Of a DNA stretch of 64,000 bases, positions 35,090-46,099 are shown in pieces. Source of the DNA: Phragmites australis (Eukaryota > Streptophyta > Magnoliopsida > Poales > Poaceae); contig NC_084932.1 of assembly GCF_958298935.1 (NCBI RefSeq), positions 9,775,501 through 9,839,500 of the forward strand. Direction: 5' to 3'. The notes beneath the pieces were generated by a model, which saw nothing but the letters and a program-made list of their open reading frames with translations, did no database searches and had not been told where the DNA came from. Each line of letters begins with the position of its first letter. The first letter of the stretch is position 1. The position numbers were made by a program, and so were the translations under genes.

Positions 35090-35764
35090 ATGGCATGTTC
35101 CCCTCCCTTCTTACTGGAGAGGTTGATGATTTTGGATGAATCGGTGGAGGGGGTTTTATTTCACTCCCCGAATTTGCCTGTCGTGGTGCTTCCGGACGAA
35201 TCTTCTGTCGTGGTCGTGATCACGAGATCAGAGCTGATACCCGCCCGAACAACACCCACGACCGGCAAGCCTACGCCGTTCTTCAGAAGGCCACCCTCTG
35301 CAGGGCTGTCTCGCTGTCCTGCCTGGGCGGACCCCCTGGTTAATGTCATCGATATTTCAGATGACGAGGAGGAGATTGTTTGGAACCTTCTGGATAAGAG
35401 GATCGATGAGGAGGAAGAGTTGGAAAAATGGAAGCGAGGTCTTCGGGGTGTGCTAGGGCTGGTCAACAGCCCTAGCAGGGCTTTTGCGTCAGTCGCGCAT
35501 CCTGGCCCCTATGCTGGTCGTCGTTCGATCCCTGGAGCGGCGAGCTGTTGTCACAGGGAGGAGTATAAGTGGTTCCTTGACTTGTTCAAGGGGCAGATAG
35601 AGGTGAGTGTATGGCAGGTCTTACACGTCAGCCTCGCGCTGGTCTCCAGGTATGGTAGTGGCCGTCAAGCGCGGTCGGACGCTATGGTTGGAAGTCCAAT
35701 TTGCGGGGAGTCTGTTTTTGGTCAGGAGGTCCTACAAAACAAGGAGTCTGGTTTTTTAATTTGA
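35090..35764 (+). CDS. Antisense ORF of the Tat Gypsy element, 224 codons
   Basis: It opens with ATG and runs to TGA at 35762-35764 on the strand opposite to gag-pol, between integrase and the 3' LTR. Tat-lineage elements of plants (Retand, Grande, RIRE2) are known to carry an ORF in this place and orientation, with unknown function. The protein has a hydrophobic, Val-rich N-terminus, a Pro/Arg-rich segment (residues 51-75), and VIDISDDEEE at 86-95 followed by an acidic/basic stretch (KRIDEEEELEKWKR). VIDIS plus acidic residues fits a SUMO-interaction motif; that is inference. It has no stop, although gag-pol of the same element is heavily broken. It could be a coincidence of a GC-rich region. 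Confidence 0.6.
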   Translation: MACSPPFLLERLMILDESVEGVLFHSPNLPVVVLPDESSVVVVITRSELIPARTTPTTGKPTPFFRRPPSAGLSRCPAWADPLVNVIDISDDEEEIVWNLLDKRIDEEEELEKWKRGLRGVLGLVNSPSRAFASVAHPGPYAGRRSIPGAASCCHREEYKWFLDLFKGQIEVSVWQVLHVSLALVSRYGSGRQARSDAMVGSPICGESVFGQEVLQNKESGFLI

Positions 35765-35841
35765 GGACTTACAGGTCGTATTTCACGCTCGTCCGGAAGG
35801 TCCTACAAAAATAGAGAAAACATGCCCGTTTTTTAGCGACC

Positions 35842-36990
35842 CTACACGTAGAACTTGCATAACAGGGCAATGTTCCAAGAGTTGTGTAACTCACGGCCGT
35901 CCTCCATGGCTAACTTGACCGTGCCAGGTCGGGTGACATTGACCACCTTGTAGGGTCCCTCCCATTTGGGGGAGAGCTTATTTTGACCAGCCTTATTCTG
36001 AATTTGCCTAAGGATGAGGTCGCCTACGACCAGTGTTCATTGTCGTACCCTTCGATCATGGTAGTGTCTGAGGCTCTACTGATACCGGGCGGCTCGAATT
36101 AGAGTGCGATCGCGGAACTCTTCAATCAGGTTTATGTCGTCCTCTCGTCGCACCACTTGGTCATTGTCTGAGTAGATGCTGACTTAGGGTGACTGGAGGG
36201 CAATTTCGGAGGGGAGCATGGATTTTGCGCCAAAGACCAAGAAGAAAGGGGTTTTGGCCGTGGCCCAGCTGAGGGTCGTCCGTAGCAACCAGAGTACCAT
36301 GAAGAGTTCGTCCACCCAATGCCTTGAATAGCTTTTAAGCTGATCAAAAGCTCGGGTTTTGATCCCTTGTAGTATCATCCCATTTGCCCTCTCGACTTGT
36401 CCATTTCTTTGGGGGTGAGCCACAGATGCATAGCAAACCTTAGTCCCGATTTGCTCGTAGTAGTCTTGGAAAGCACTACTGGCGAATTGAGTTTCATTGA
36501 ACATGATTATGCGGCTTGGACTGCCAAATCGCACTACCTGCCTCCGTATGAACTTAATCGCTGCTGTGGTGGTGATCTTCCTGACGGGCTCGTCCTCGAT
36601 CCACTTAGTGAATTTATCGATTGCCACGAACAGGAACTCAAAACCGCCTGGGGATTTTGGGAATGGTCCCACAATATCGAGCCCCTAGACAGTGAAAGGC
36701 CAAGAGAGTGATATAGTTTGCAGTGCCTGGGCTGGTAGGTTGGTATTTCTGTCGTGGTACTGGCACGACTTGCATCGTTTCACCAACTCGCAAGCATCCT
36801 AGAGGGTAGTGAGCCAATAAAATCCTTGCCGGAACGCCTTTCTGACCAGAGTGTGGTATGAAGCGTGGCTACCACATATGCATCCATGGATATTAGAGAG
36901 CATTGTGCTCCCCTCTTCCTGAGTGATGCATTTCAGTAAGAGGTTGTTGCTCTCTCGGCGGTAGAGGCATCCCTCTACCAGGGAGTATCT
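35842..36990 (-). pseudogene. Gypsy integrase, active site damaged
   Basis: Order on the - strand: a zinc-binding H-H-C-C region (CITQEEG to CKSCQYHD, about 36930-36750), the catalytic core 36672-36184 and the C-terminal domain (LILRQIQNKAGQNKLSPKWEG and VKLAMEDGRELHNSWN) down to a TAG at 35842. The first Asp (VAIDKFTKW) and the Glu (NGQVERAN) are present. The second Asp box, usually DNGTQF, reads FNETQF, so the central metal ligand is lost. Several stops interrupt the frame. Confidence 0.9.
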
Positions 36991-37227
36991 GCGGGCTTGC
37001 TGCGAGACCTTTTCTGCTGATGCATCATCATTAGGGATTGCTCAGTTCTGAAGGTAGTCCAAGATCTGATCCATCCAGGTCGTACCCGAACCGAGTAGGG
37101 CGACCACATGATGGTCACCCGAGGTCGGCGGCATCGAAGGAGGCGTTGCCTCCAAAGGTGTTGTCTCGGGTGCTCTATTTTTGAGCGGAGCATCCCCGTC
37201 ACCTTGGCCCGAGGCCGTGGTAGATGG

Positions 37228-38940
37228 TCATGAGAGTCTTTCTTCAAAGAAGATCGGGAAAAATTCTCGAGAAGAAGCTAGTCGGGCCAGCTCATCGGCT
37301 AGGAAGTTGTCCTTGCGAGGGACGTGCTTGACCTCAAAGCCGATGAAGCGTCGCTCTAGTTTTCTCACTTCGGTGAGGTATGCCGTCATCGTCGGGTTAG
37401 AGCATTGAAACTCCTTTTGCACCTAGTTTACAACTAGTAGCGAGTCCTCTATCGCTAATAATAGTGTAATCCCAAGTGTGGAGGCTGCTCACATTCTGGG
37501 CAAGAGGCCCTCATATTCAGCAGTGTTATTAGTGGCTGGAAAATACAATTGAACGATATACCTGAGGATGTCACCAGTGGGTGAGGTCAGAACCACCCCA
37601 GCTCCAGCTCCCTTCAGCGTGAATGACCCGTCAAAATGCAAGGTCCAGTGCTCATCTGCCTCCGGTCGCTGCACCTGCTCAGGCTCAGAGGACAACCACT
37701 CGGCTACGAAATTGGCCAGTGCCTGAGACTTGATAGAAGTTCAAGGGATGAACTGAAGGTTGAATCCCCCAAGATCCACTGTCCACTTTGCTATTCTCCC
37801 TGTTGCATCTCTATTATGGAGAATTTCCCTAATTGGGAATGAGGAGATCACCTTGATTTTGTGAGCCTGAAAGTTGTGTCTGAGCTTGCGAGAGGCTATC
37901 ATGATGGCATACAACAGTTTCTGAGCCTGTGGGTATCGAGCCTTAGCATCGTGTAAGACCTCACTGATGTAGTATACTGGTCGCTGGAGGCCCTCTCGCT
38001 TGGTGATCAGGACCGCGCTTGCGACATGTGGTGTCGCGACAACATAGAACAAGAGCTCCTCGTTGGCCCAAGACGCGGTTAGTACGGGAGGGGTGAAGAT
38101 GTACCTTTTGAGTTCTTGGAATGCCGTTTCCGCCTCTGGTGTCCACAGGAAGTGGTCATTTTTCTTCAGGAGTCTGAAGAATGGCAATCCCTTTTTCCCC
38201 AGCCTTGAGATAAACTTGCTTAGGGCAGCAATGCATCATGTTAGTTTCTGGACTTCCTTTAACCTGGTGGCAGCCGCATATGGCCGATGGCTTTGATCTT
38301 GTCGAGGTTTGCCTCAATCCCCCGATGAGATACGAGGAACCCCAGCAGCTTTCCGGATGGAACACCGAATGTACACTTCTCTGGGTTCAGCTTCATACGG
38401 TACTTCCGGAGATTATCAAATGTTTCTTGGAGGTCGGCGACTAGGTCTGTCTTGATCCGACTCTTGATGACCACATCGTCCACGTATGCCTCGATGTTTC
38501 TACCGAGCTGTGGTCGGAGAATGAGTTGAATGCACCGTTGGTAAGTGGCGTCGGCATATTTCAGGCCAAAAGGCATTTTTATATAACAAAAGATCCCAAA
38601 GGGCGTGACAAAAGGCGTTTTCTCTTCATACGCTCTACACATGCTAATTTGATGGTACCCCAACCGGGCATCTAAGAAGTATAACAGGTCGCTGCCGGCA
38701 GTTGAGTCAACTAGCTGGTCGATTCGGGGAAGGGGAAAAAGATCTTTCAGGCATGCTTTGTTCAGGTCGGTGAAGTCGACGCGCATCCTCCACTTACCAT
38801 TGTTCTTCTGGACCATGACTGGGTTAGCCAGCCATTTTGGGTTCTGTACCTCCCAAATGAAGCCTGCCTCAAGAAGCTTGTCGATCTCCTATCGAAGTGC
38901 TTCCTTCTAGTCTACCATGAACCGGCGTGCCTTCTGCCTG
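37228..38940 (-). pseudogene. Gypsy reverse transcriptase with two RNase H-like domains
   Basis: RT: NGKWRMRVDFTDLNKAC, DLFPLPRIDQLVDSTAG, MPFGLKYADATYQR and an intact YVDD near 38492. The RT-linked RNase H follows ([25 protein letters not shown]). After a break, a second, archaeal-type RNase H domain is seen (WTLHFDGSFTLKGAGAG, NNTAEYEGLL, then VPRKDNFLADELARLAS). Stops and frame changes lie near 38820-38900, 37740, 37480 and 37425. The second RNase H is characteristic of the Tat/Athila branch. Confidence 0.92.
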
Positions 38941-39068
38941 ACGAGTTGTGGGTCCGGCCATACAGATAGTTTGTGCTCGATCATATCCCTGGGGACTCCA
39001 GGCATATTAGACGGATCCCATGAAAAGACATTCGCGTTTGCCTGGAGGAAGGTGACGAGCGTGAGTTC

Positions 39069-39614
39069 CTATTTGGGGTCCAGTGAGGCCCTAATCTGGA
39101 TGGCCCTGGTCGGGTCAGTGTTGTCCAGGCTTACTGCTTTGAGTCGATCATCTGGGCTGGTGACGACCTGGACTTTTATCGACCATCCACTGGGCTTGGC
39201 GGTCTCGGGCTGTGACCCGGGAGTTAGCTCAACCATGTCGAGGCTCCTCATGTCGCAGTGTAGGGCCATCTTGGCATTGCCGGCAATGGTGATGGCCTCT
39301 GTTGGCCTAGGGATCTTGATCGCCTGGTACACGTAGTGAGCGACGACCATGAACTGGGCCATTACCGTTCGCTTGAGGATCGCGTTATACGCAGTCTGGA
39401 AGTTGGCCACATCAAAAAGGATCCTTTGGGTCTTGAAGTTGTCCGGCGAGCCGAAGGTGATCGGTAGCTCAATTTGTCCTAGCGGTTTGGCCGATGAGCC
39501 CGGGGTGATTCCAAAGAAAGGTGGGGAGGGCTTTAAAGAGCTTCTCAGAATTTGCAGGGCGTCCAGTGCATCGGTGAAGAGAAGGTTGATCGAGCTTTCA
39601 CCGTCGATGAGCAC
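39069..39614 (-). pseudogene. Gypsy aspartic protease
   Basis: The active site LIDGESSINLLF lies at the start of this open segment (usual form DGGSS), followed by PLGQIELPITFG and AQFMVVAHYVYQAIKIP. The frame ends at 39069; the region between 38940 and 39069 links to the RT in another frame. Confidence 0.85.
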
Positions 39615-39632
39615 GTGGCCTAGCCAGATGTT

Positions 39633-41466
39633 CTATACCGTGGGTTCAACCACGATAGGGTAGCAACCAGGGCGCCTGACGTATGCCAGATGGTCGGCCT
39701 GGCTGAAGGTGAGCGGGACCTCCGACCACTTGAGACGCGGGCTCGTGTCTGATGCGATTGCCCATACTTCCCGGACCATCGACTTGTACTCCTTATTAGA
39801 GGAATATGTCGCGGCACCTCCGAAGATGTGATGGACCATGTGGTCAGCCTGTTGGTATCCTAGTGCCGACTGGTCGGGGGTAGCTTGGTCTTCATTGTTG
39901 TTGTTGCATTTGTGCTTGCGCTCTCCGAGCTCCTGGTCGATGATGCCTCGTACGACCTTGCATTCGGTTAGGTCATGGGCATCCGTGCGATGGATCAGGC
40001 AGTAGCCCCGAACTTTTTCTCTCGTCTTTCTTTTTGAAGCGTCGGCGTGTAAGGCCGGCTTGTTCGACTGCCAAGACCTCAGGGGATCCGGCTTTTCGCT
40101 TGCTCTTCTTATTCTTCCGGTCGGCTCCTTTGGAAGAGGCGGGCCGGTCGGTTGCTGGGCATGACCTGGAGTCGATCTGCCGCTCTCGGGCCTCCGCAGC
40201 CTGTGTGCATTTGTTTGCAAGCTCAAAGAGATCGGTGGTGTTTCGGATCATCTGGGTGGCCAGCTTCTTGACCATTTTCTGGTCTTTGAACCCCCCCCCT
40301 CCCCCTCCTTTTGAATGCTATGACCACGGATTCCCCCGTGATCCTTGGAATGTCCAGCGCTCAGTGAAGCGTCGGATGTATTCTCATAGCGACTCGCCTT
40401 GTCGCTATCGAACCTGATACAGGTCATCCTCGACCCCTGGTCGGGAATAGGTTCCCTGAAAGTTGGCGATGAACTGGTTGCATAGGTCTTCCCAGGAGTG
40501 AACTGACCCATGGGGGAGATTCATCAACCAAGATCGGGCAGAACCGATCTGAGCGGTAGGAAAGTAATTGGCCATAACCTTCCCGTGTCCTCTGGCAGCC
40601 TGCACCATGGTGGTGTAGATCTGCAAGAACTCTTCTGGGTTGGTCAAGCCGTCATACTTTTCAGCTAGGACAGGCCAAAATTTGTCCAGCCAGCGCACCT
40701 CTCGTAGCCTGGCGGACAGGGCGTTACACCCCGTCCCGTAACAGGGCGCTGCTCGTTGCTGGATGGTGGTGCATGTCCCGGGAGAGAGACGGTGGTCTCT
40801 GGGCCCTGGTGATGGGGTAGAGCCGTCCAATGCTTCCCTGCAGGGGGAAGGCGTACGGTAGGGTTGTTTGCCCTTTTCTAACACCCATTGGGCCCTGTTC
40901 TCCTCCTCTCTAGTGGTCACCTGGCTCTGGATTACGCCACGAAGGTCATGCTGGCGCAGGGAGTCGTGTAGGTCGGAGGGTTGGCCACCCCGACTTGGTG
41001 GTGGCCTACGAGTACTTCCCGTTGTTGGGGGAGCACGGGACCTATTCCGTCGCGGGCCCGGCTATGACCCATGGCGACCACGACCCTCACCAAACCTCGT
41101 GATAGGCGTGGTGTGCGCCGACATGGTCTGGCGCCAGGTGGTTTCCGTCAGGAGGGCGAGATCACGTAGCCAAGGTGCCGCCGGCGAGCCTTCTGGTACG
41201 GACACCGGCGGGTGGCTGAGGAGAACCCGTAACGTCTGGAGGTTCTGTACTGGCGTCATGGTCTCATAGTCGAGACGTTGGGCGTGGAGTGGTGATAGGC
41301 CGCGAGGTGGGGATCCCCCAAGGTTGGGGCGGCGCGATGTCCTGGGTGAAGATGCCACCGTAAAAAATGCCCTGTGCAAGGGCGCCTCAGGACGGTGCTG
41401 GGAATGCTGGGGCTGTCTTGAAGCTCCTGCCTGTCCAGTGCCAGGCTGGTTTCCCCCTAGGCACAA
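39633..41466 (-). pseudogene. Gypsy gag, broken into several frames
   Basis: The capsid core is in 40920-40405: KYDGLTNPEEFLQIYTTM, then SWLMNLPHGSVHSWEDLCNQF and an F-QGTYSRPG block. The upstream part (41466-41062) is Pro/Arg-rich. The downstream part (40275-39633) contains LFELANKCTQAAEARERQ and the C-x2-H-type knuckle CLIHRTDAHDLTEC. At least three stops or frameshifts separate these pieces. A run of C around 40296-40307 marks one slippage-prone site. Confidence 0.88.
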
Positions 41467-41742
41467 AGCGGGGGGTTCACTGCCGGCGTTTGAGGCGTGG
41501 AGCCCTCCAACGCCCTATGTGGAATGGGCCGCCATGCAGACCTCGCGTTGGATCTCAGAGCTCCCTAATTCTGGCTCGGTGTCCCATGCCAGGAGTACAT
41601 CTGGTTTGTCCAGGTGGTATCCCATGACAAATACGTTACGGCGGCTAGGGTCCTCGGAACGGGACTCAGTAGTTGCCATGGATTTGGCCATGGGTAGCTT
41701 GATCAAGTTTTCTCAAACTTACTGAAATGACAAAAGCGTGCC

Positions 41743-41760
41743 CCCTACCTAGCGCGCCAA
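41743..41760 (-). other. Primer binding site of the Tat Gypsy
   Basis: The - strand reads TTGGCGCGCTAGGTAGGG one base after the LTR end (CGACA). The TGGCGC core is usual for grass Gypsy elements. Confidence 0.75.
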
Positions 41761-41761
41761 A

Positions 41762-41891
41762 TGTCGAGGGTAAATCCCTGACAGTGATTTCAGGGTATGT
41801 CGGACAGTGGGTGCATGAACGGCGTTTCAGGGAGAGAATGTGTCTATTCGTGTAAATGAAGGATTTGGGGACACCGGGGGTTATACATGTT
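41762..41891 (-). repeat. 5' LTR of the Tat Gypsy, only the last 130 bp kept
   Basis: It matches 34092-34222 as far as TTATACATGTT, then changes directly to CACTA transposase sequence. About 460 bp of the LTR are missing. Confidence 0.88.
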
Positions 41892-42435
41892 GCTCTACAG
41901 GATTATGTTGTAGAGCCTCTATGTCAGCTTGAGATGTGTTTTCCTCCACAAGGTGAAATGATGAAGTGGTTGGCAAATGGCCTGTCAAGTACAACTGCAT
42001 CATGGCAAACATGTGACATCAATGAGTACACATTTTATACTACAGGCCAGGATGACAAGAGCATGGTCCAAAATAGCGGTGTCCATATAGATGCCTATGA
42101 CAACAAGGGGAACAAGAACACCTATTATAGATTCATAGAAGAAATTTGGGAGCTCCCGACTACGGTCCAATATTGAAGGTCCCTATGTTTCAATGCAATT
42201 GGGTCAAACTCCCAAAGAACGTGGAGGACAAGTACATATTCACTTTTGTGAACCTCAATCATGTCGGCTACAAGGACAACCCATTCGCACTTGCTAACCA
42301 TGTTGCGTAAGTCCTCTATATAATTGACCCTGCAAATAAGAACATGCACATAGTCTTTTAGAAAAAAGAAGGATTGTTGGAGTTGAGAATGTTGAGGATG
42401 AGGAAGAGTACAACCAATTCGACGATGTGTCATCT
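41892..42435 (+). pseudogene. CACTA transposase (TNP2) C-terminal DUF4216 region
   Basis: The frame to 42174 carries DINEYTFYTTGQDDKSMVQN, then GVHIDAYDNKGNKNTYY and FIEEIWEL. The sense continues in a second frame with VPMFQCNWVKLPKNVEDK and NHVGYKDNPFALANHVA. These are the hallmarks of the DUF4216 domain at the end of plant TNP2 transposases. The catalytic part is absent. Confidence 0.85.
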
Positions 42436-44420
42436 TTCAAAAACCCTAAAAAAACCAGCTTGTTGAAGTAACCCTTGACAAAACTCCCTTTCTACGCAAC
42501 GATCATGATGAAGGGACAATTGTTAGAACCGATTAGCTTGGTTAGTTCAATAATATGTAACTTGACATTTACGTGGACTTGATTAATTCTTCCCTTTAAT
42601 ATATTAATTACTCGAATTTATGTTAAGTTATTTAATTAAAACTACATAATCAAGAATAATTAGTTAATATATGTTGAGTTAATTAATAAAAATTATGTTC
42701 ACAAAATAGTGATATGGTGCAAAGCAACTGAGATTTACCCAGATAGTTGAATATGAGAACCGACTGGGTAAATGAATTTCCTAGTCAGTTGAACTATGGA
42801 ACCTACTCGGAAAATAATTTCCTGGTCTTTTAATCTATAAAACTGACTAGGAAAATGCAACCCCATATAAACGCATGGGATCCCGTCTATCCACCCCGTC
42901 CTCTAGTCACGCATATCCACTGACCTAAGACTTATTCATCGTCATCACCACCTCCCATGTCAGATCCGACCATGACCCTTGTTAGCCTCTTCCCCGATGC
43001 CATCACTGTAATCCATCGCATCACCGAACCTGCCCTTGGTGTCCGGCCCTCCACCACCGTAGCGTCGCGAATATCTATTGTGCTTTCCACCATCGTGACA
43101 TAACCAAGATCTGTAGTGCCCTCCACCACTATGACATTGCCAAGTTGTGTGGTGGCTTCTACCACTGAGTTCGCCCCCAACGTTTATGCCCTCCTCCATA
43201 ACACCACCAAGCCTGACAATCAACATATGCACCCTCCACCACCGCACAACATTGTCATCCTCCAACAAGGCCAATGCCCTCGAGCTACCGCCACCGTCGT
43301 CCTCCACCATGCACTAAGAGCCCACTATCATCATCCTCTACCGAGGCCAAGCGTGTCACCGTCGTCATCATCTTCCATCGACATCCCTGAACCTGCTGTC
43401 ATTGTCGTCCTCCACATTGTTGTTGTCATCCTCCATCATGGGGCACCAGCCGTGTGCTAAGGTGGGGGCTGATCAAAAGCAGGAGTTTGGGTAGGAGTCG
43501 ACTATCTATCCCAGCGCAAGCAGGAGCCTAAGCCCACAACGATAGTAGTCCTGGCTCCAGCCAGTTGCTGACCTAGGAGCCCACAGGAGTAGGAGCTGGC
43601 CACTGACCCAAGCGTTAATAGGAGCCTAACCCTGGATAGGTGCCCTAACTCATGATCACTGACCCCGAGCCCTAGAAGGAGCCCAAGCTACAACCCATCC
43701 ATGGACAATGAGGTATCCACGTGCCAAACTTTAGTTTGATGCATTGCTAGATGATGCATGGATGCATGTATACATGTATATATACATGATTGGATTGATG
43801 TATATATAGATGATGCCTGTTAATGATGAATGCATAGATGACGTTTTAATGTGGCAATTTGAGTTTAACTACTAATGATGATAATGTCTAATTTGTTTTT
43901 AACATGGTATTGTGCTATATAGTGGTTCATGTAGGAAGATTTACCTAAACCCTTCTACCCCCATTAGTAAGTTCAAATACTTGGACAAATAGTTGAGGCA
44001 TAAATGACTTAAAGTGGGCTTGTGATGATTATGCTACTTATATGGTTTAGGGTAGTAGTATGACTATCACAATTCCACATGTTCTTTTCATCTCTCTCAT
44101 ATTCCATGAGGAGTGGAACAAGAAGGTGTGGAATGGCAACTGTCCATGTGTTGTTGCTTTATGAATTGTTCCCATGAGCTTAGGCCCTTCTTTCAGTTAT
44201 GTTCAGCTTCTTTTCAACTGCCTATGATGTTGTTGCTTTAGGTACTTGCACCAATGTTACCCTCCATGGCTTGACAGAAAAAGTTTACCATTAAGGGGTC
44301 TTAGTGTAACCTCTCTTACATGAGCCAATGAGGGCAATAGTTGCGATACATTGTGCCTAAGGAAATATTTTGCTACATTTCCTTATAACGAGTTTTCTTC
44401 ATTTCTTTTTTCTTTATTTA
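42436..44420. other. Non-coding middle of the CACTA element
   Basis: AT-rich sequence to about 42700, then several words of the type GACT(A/G)GG(A/T)AAA(T) (42735-42860) resembling CACTA subterminal repeats, so a second CACTA fragment may lie here. From 42940 to 43440 a CCACC/ATCGTC-rich stretch gives antisense ORFs of no recognisable family. From 43440 to 43720 the words AGGAGCC(T/C)A recur. I see no gene. Confidence 0.45.
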
Positions 44421-44423
44421 AAG

Positions 44424-45840
44424 ATGTTGGTCAGATCTTCGCTGCAACCATCAGAACATGAATGTGAACCAAGGACGATTGGGAAACGAAAGTAGGGACA
44501 ACATGGTAGAAATGAGAAAGTTGATGGTCGATTGACCATCATGGAGGTCGATGAAAAAGAGATCGTTGTTCTACCTATAGAGATCATAGAGACATACTGG
44601 ATGTAGTGTGGGGTAATAGTTAAGGATAATTTCCTCATCACCGTAGATGATTGGAGGAAGTTTGAATGGCTGGACCCCAGAAAGAAAGATATGTTGCAGA
44701 GTCCGCTTCATGGAAAATTTGAGTTCCCCGAAGGAACCCATGCACGGGTCCATCGACATGCTTTTATGACAATGGGCTAGTACTTCCAGAACTATAAACA
44801 TGATCTTAACCATGATTATGTGAAGAAAAACTTAGAACCCTATGTTGTGTATGGCCACCTGCGACCGGTATGGGATGCCTTTGTGGCACAAAAGCGGTCA
44901 GGAGAAGCTTTCAAGTCAAGTGCAGAACACAAGGAGATCTAGAAGAAGACCAAGCACTACCATAGGCTAGGCTTGGGTCGGTACACGAGAAAGATACATG
45001 AATGAAGGATGAGAGAAGAAGAGGCTCATCGGGCCCAGAAAGGAAATCCATTAAGAGATCTGGATGATCAATGTAGGTTCAAGGTCTACACCAGTCAGAT
45101 ACAAATGAAGATAGGGAATTAACTTTCAAAAAGCCCAAATACCAAGTTGTGGCTTAGAAAATGAAAGAGTTGACTTCCTAGTCCTTGTAAGGGTCTTTCA
45201 CACCTGATAGGGGAAAAGGCGCTCTTACTATAGCACTAGAAAACAAGGAGCACTCGGGTCGTACTCGAGGCATGGGAGCTAGGTTTACCTAGGAAATAGC
45301 CAAACACAGCATGCCAACTCATATAGTAGTTGGAACAGATCAAAAGCCAAGTGCAAACAATGGCTACACCAAGCTCTCAGGGCAAGCATCAATGTTGGTG
45401 TAACTAGATTGGCCGGCCCTCTTGCTTGACGGAGTAGCTGTGGGTTCACCCCATTTCTAGAAGCAGATGATGGCGCATATCCTGTCGATGATATCTATGA
45501 GGCTACACTATGCAAGCTCCATGTGTCAGCTTTGAACATTACAATTAAGGTTGGTGCGGGGCAAGATTATCCAACCTCAGTAGGGATGTTCTTGCATAAC
45601 CTCTCGGTACCCCCCAGGTTACGCAAAGGTCCAGGTGGACCTGGTAATTCATGAGTTTGTTGGCATTAAGTTGGACATCCCCATAGAAGATGGTATCACA
45701 ACTTTAGGGGATGCTCTCCACAACCTCATTTTTTGGTGTAAGTGTCATTTTGTCTTGATCCTTCCGGTGATGGCCTCTTCAATCCCTCCAACGCCAACTT
45801 CATCAATCCCTCAGTTGGCATTACCTTCTCCTCCATAGCC
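44424..45840 (+). pseudogene. CACTA second gene: Transposase_24-like and DUF8039-like regions
   Basis: Scattered in-frame segments read DNFLITVDDWRKFEWLDP, LRPVWDAFVAQKRSGEAFK and KKTKHYHRLGLGRYTRK, typical of the Transposase_24 family of CACTA elements. Further on PPGYAKVQVDLVIHEFVG and LDIPIEDGITTLGDALHN resemble the domain that follows it. Numerous stops (for example near 44498, 44605, 44778 and 44940) make it a relic. Confidence 0.75.
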
Positions 45841-46099
45841 AACATTTCTGCTACCGTCACTTTAACATCAAAAGTTGGATAAAGTGATTAGTGTGAGAAC
45901 TACATAGAAGATACGGGGTGGCTCCATAACCTCTCCTAAGAAGAAATAGCTCCTAGTGTAATCCAAGGCATCTGGCTCAAAGCGCAAATCATACAATGAG
46001 CCTTTACCCAACTCCAAGGCACTCAATAAGGTGAAAATCAAATTAAAGGCCTCAATGAGGTGAAAACCAAGGCCAAGGACTATAATAAATTATGAGTTC

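Larger units (their letters stand above)
34092..41891 (-). mobile_element. Ty3/Gypsy element of the Tat lineage, 5' LTR truncated
   Basis: On the - strand: partial 5' LTR (41762-41891), primer site (41743-41760), gag, protease, RT, RNase H, a second RNase H-like domain, integrase, a spacer with an antisense ORF (35090-35764 on +), polypurine tract and full 3' LTR (34092-34682). Two RNase H-type domains and an antisense ORF downstream of pol point to the Tat lineage (RIRE2/Grande-like). The two LTRs differ at about a dozen positions in 130 bp by eye, so it is old. No target duplication can be checked because the 5' LTR is cut off. Confidence 0.9.

Noticed and set aside
42932..43460. ORFs of 82-116 codons on both strands in the CACTA middle
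   Set aside because: Low-complexity CCACC/ATCGTC-rich DNA gives open frames on both strands; no domains.
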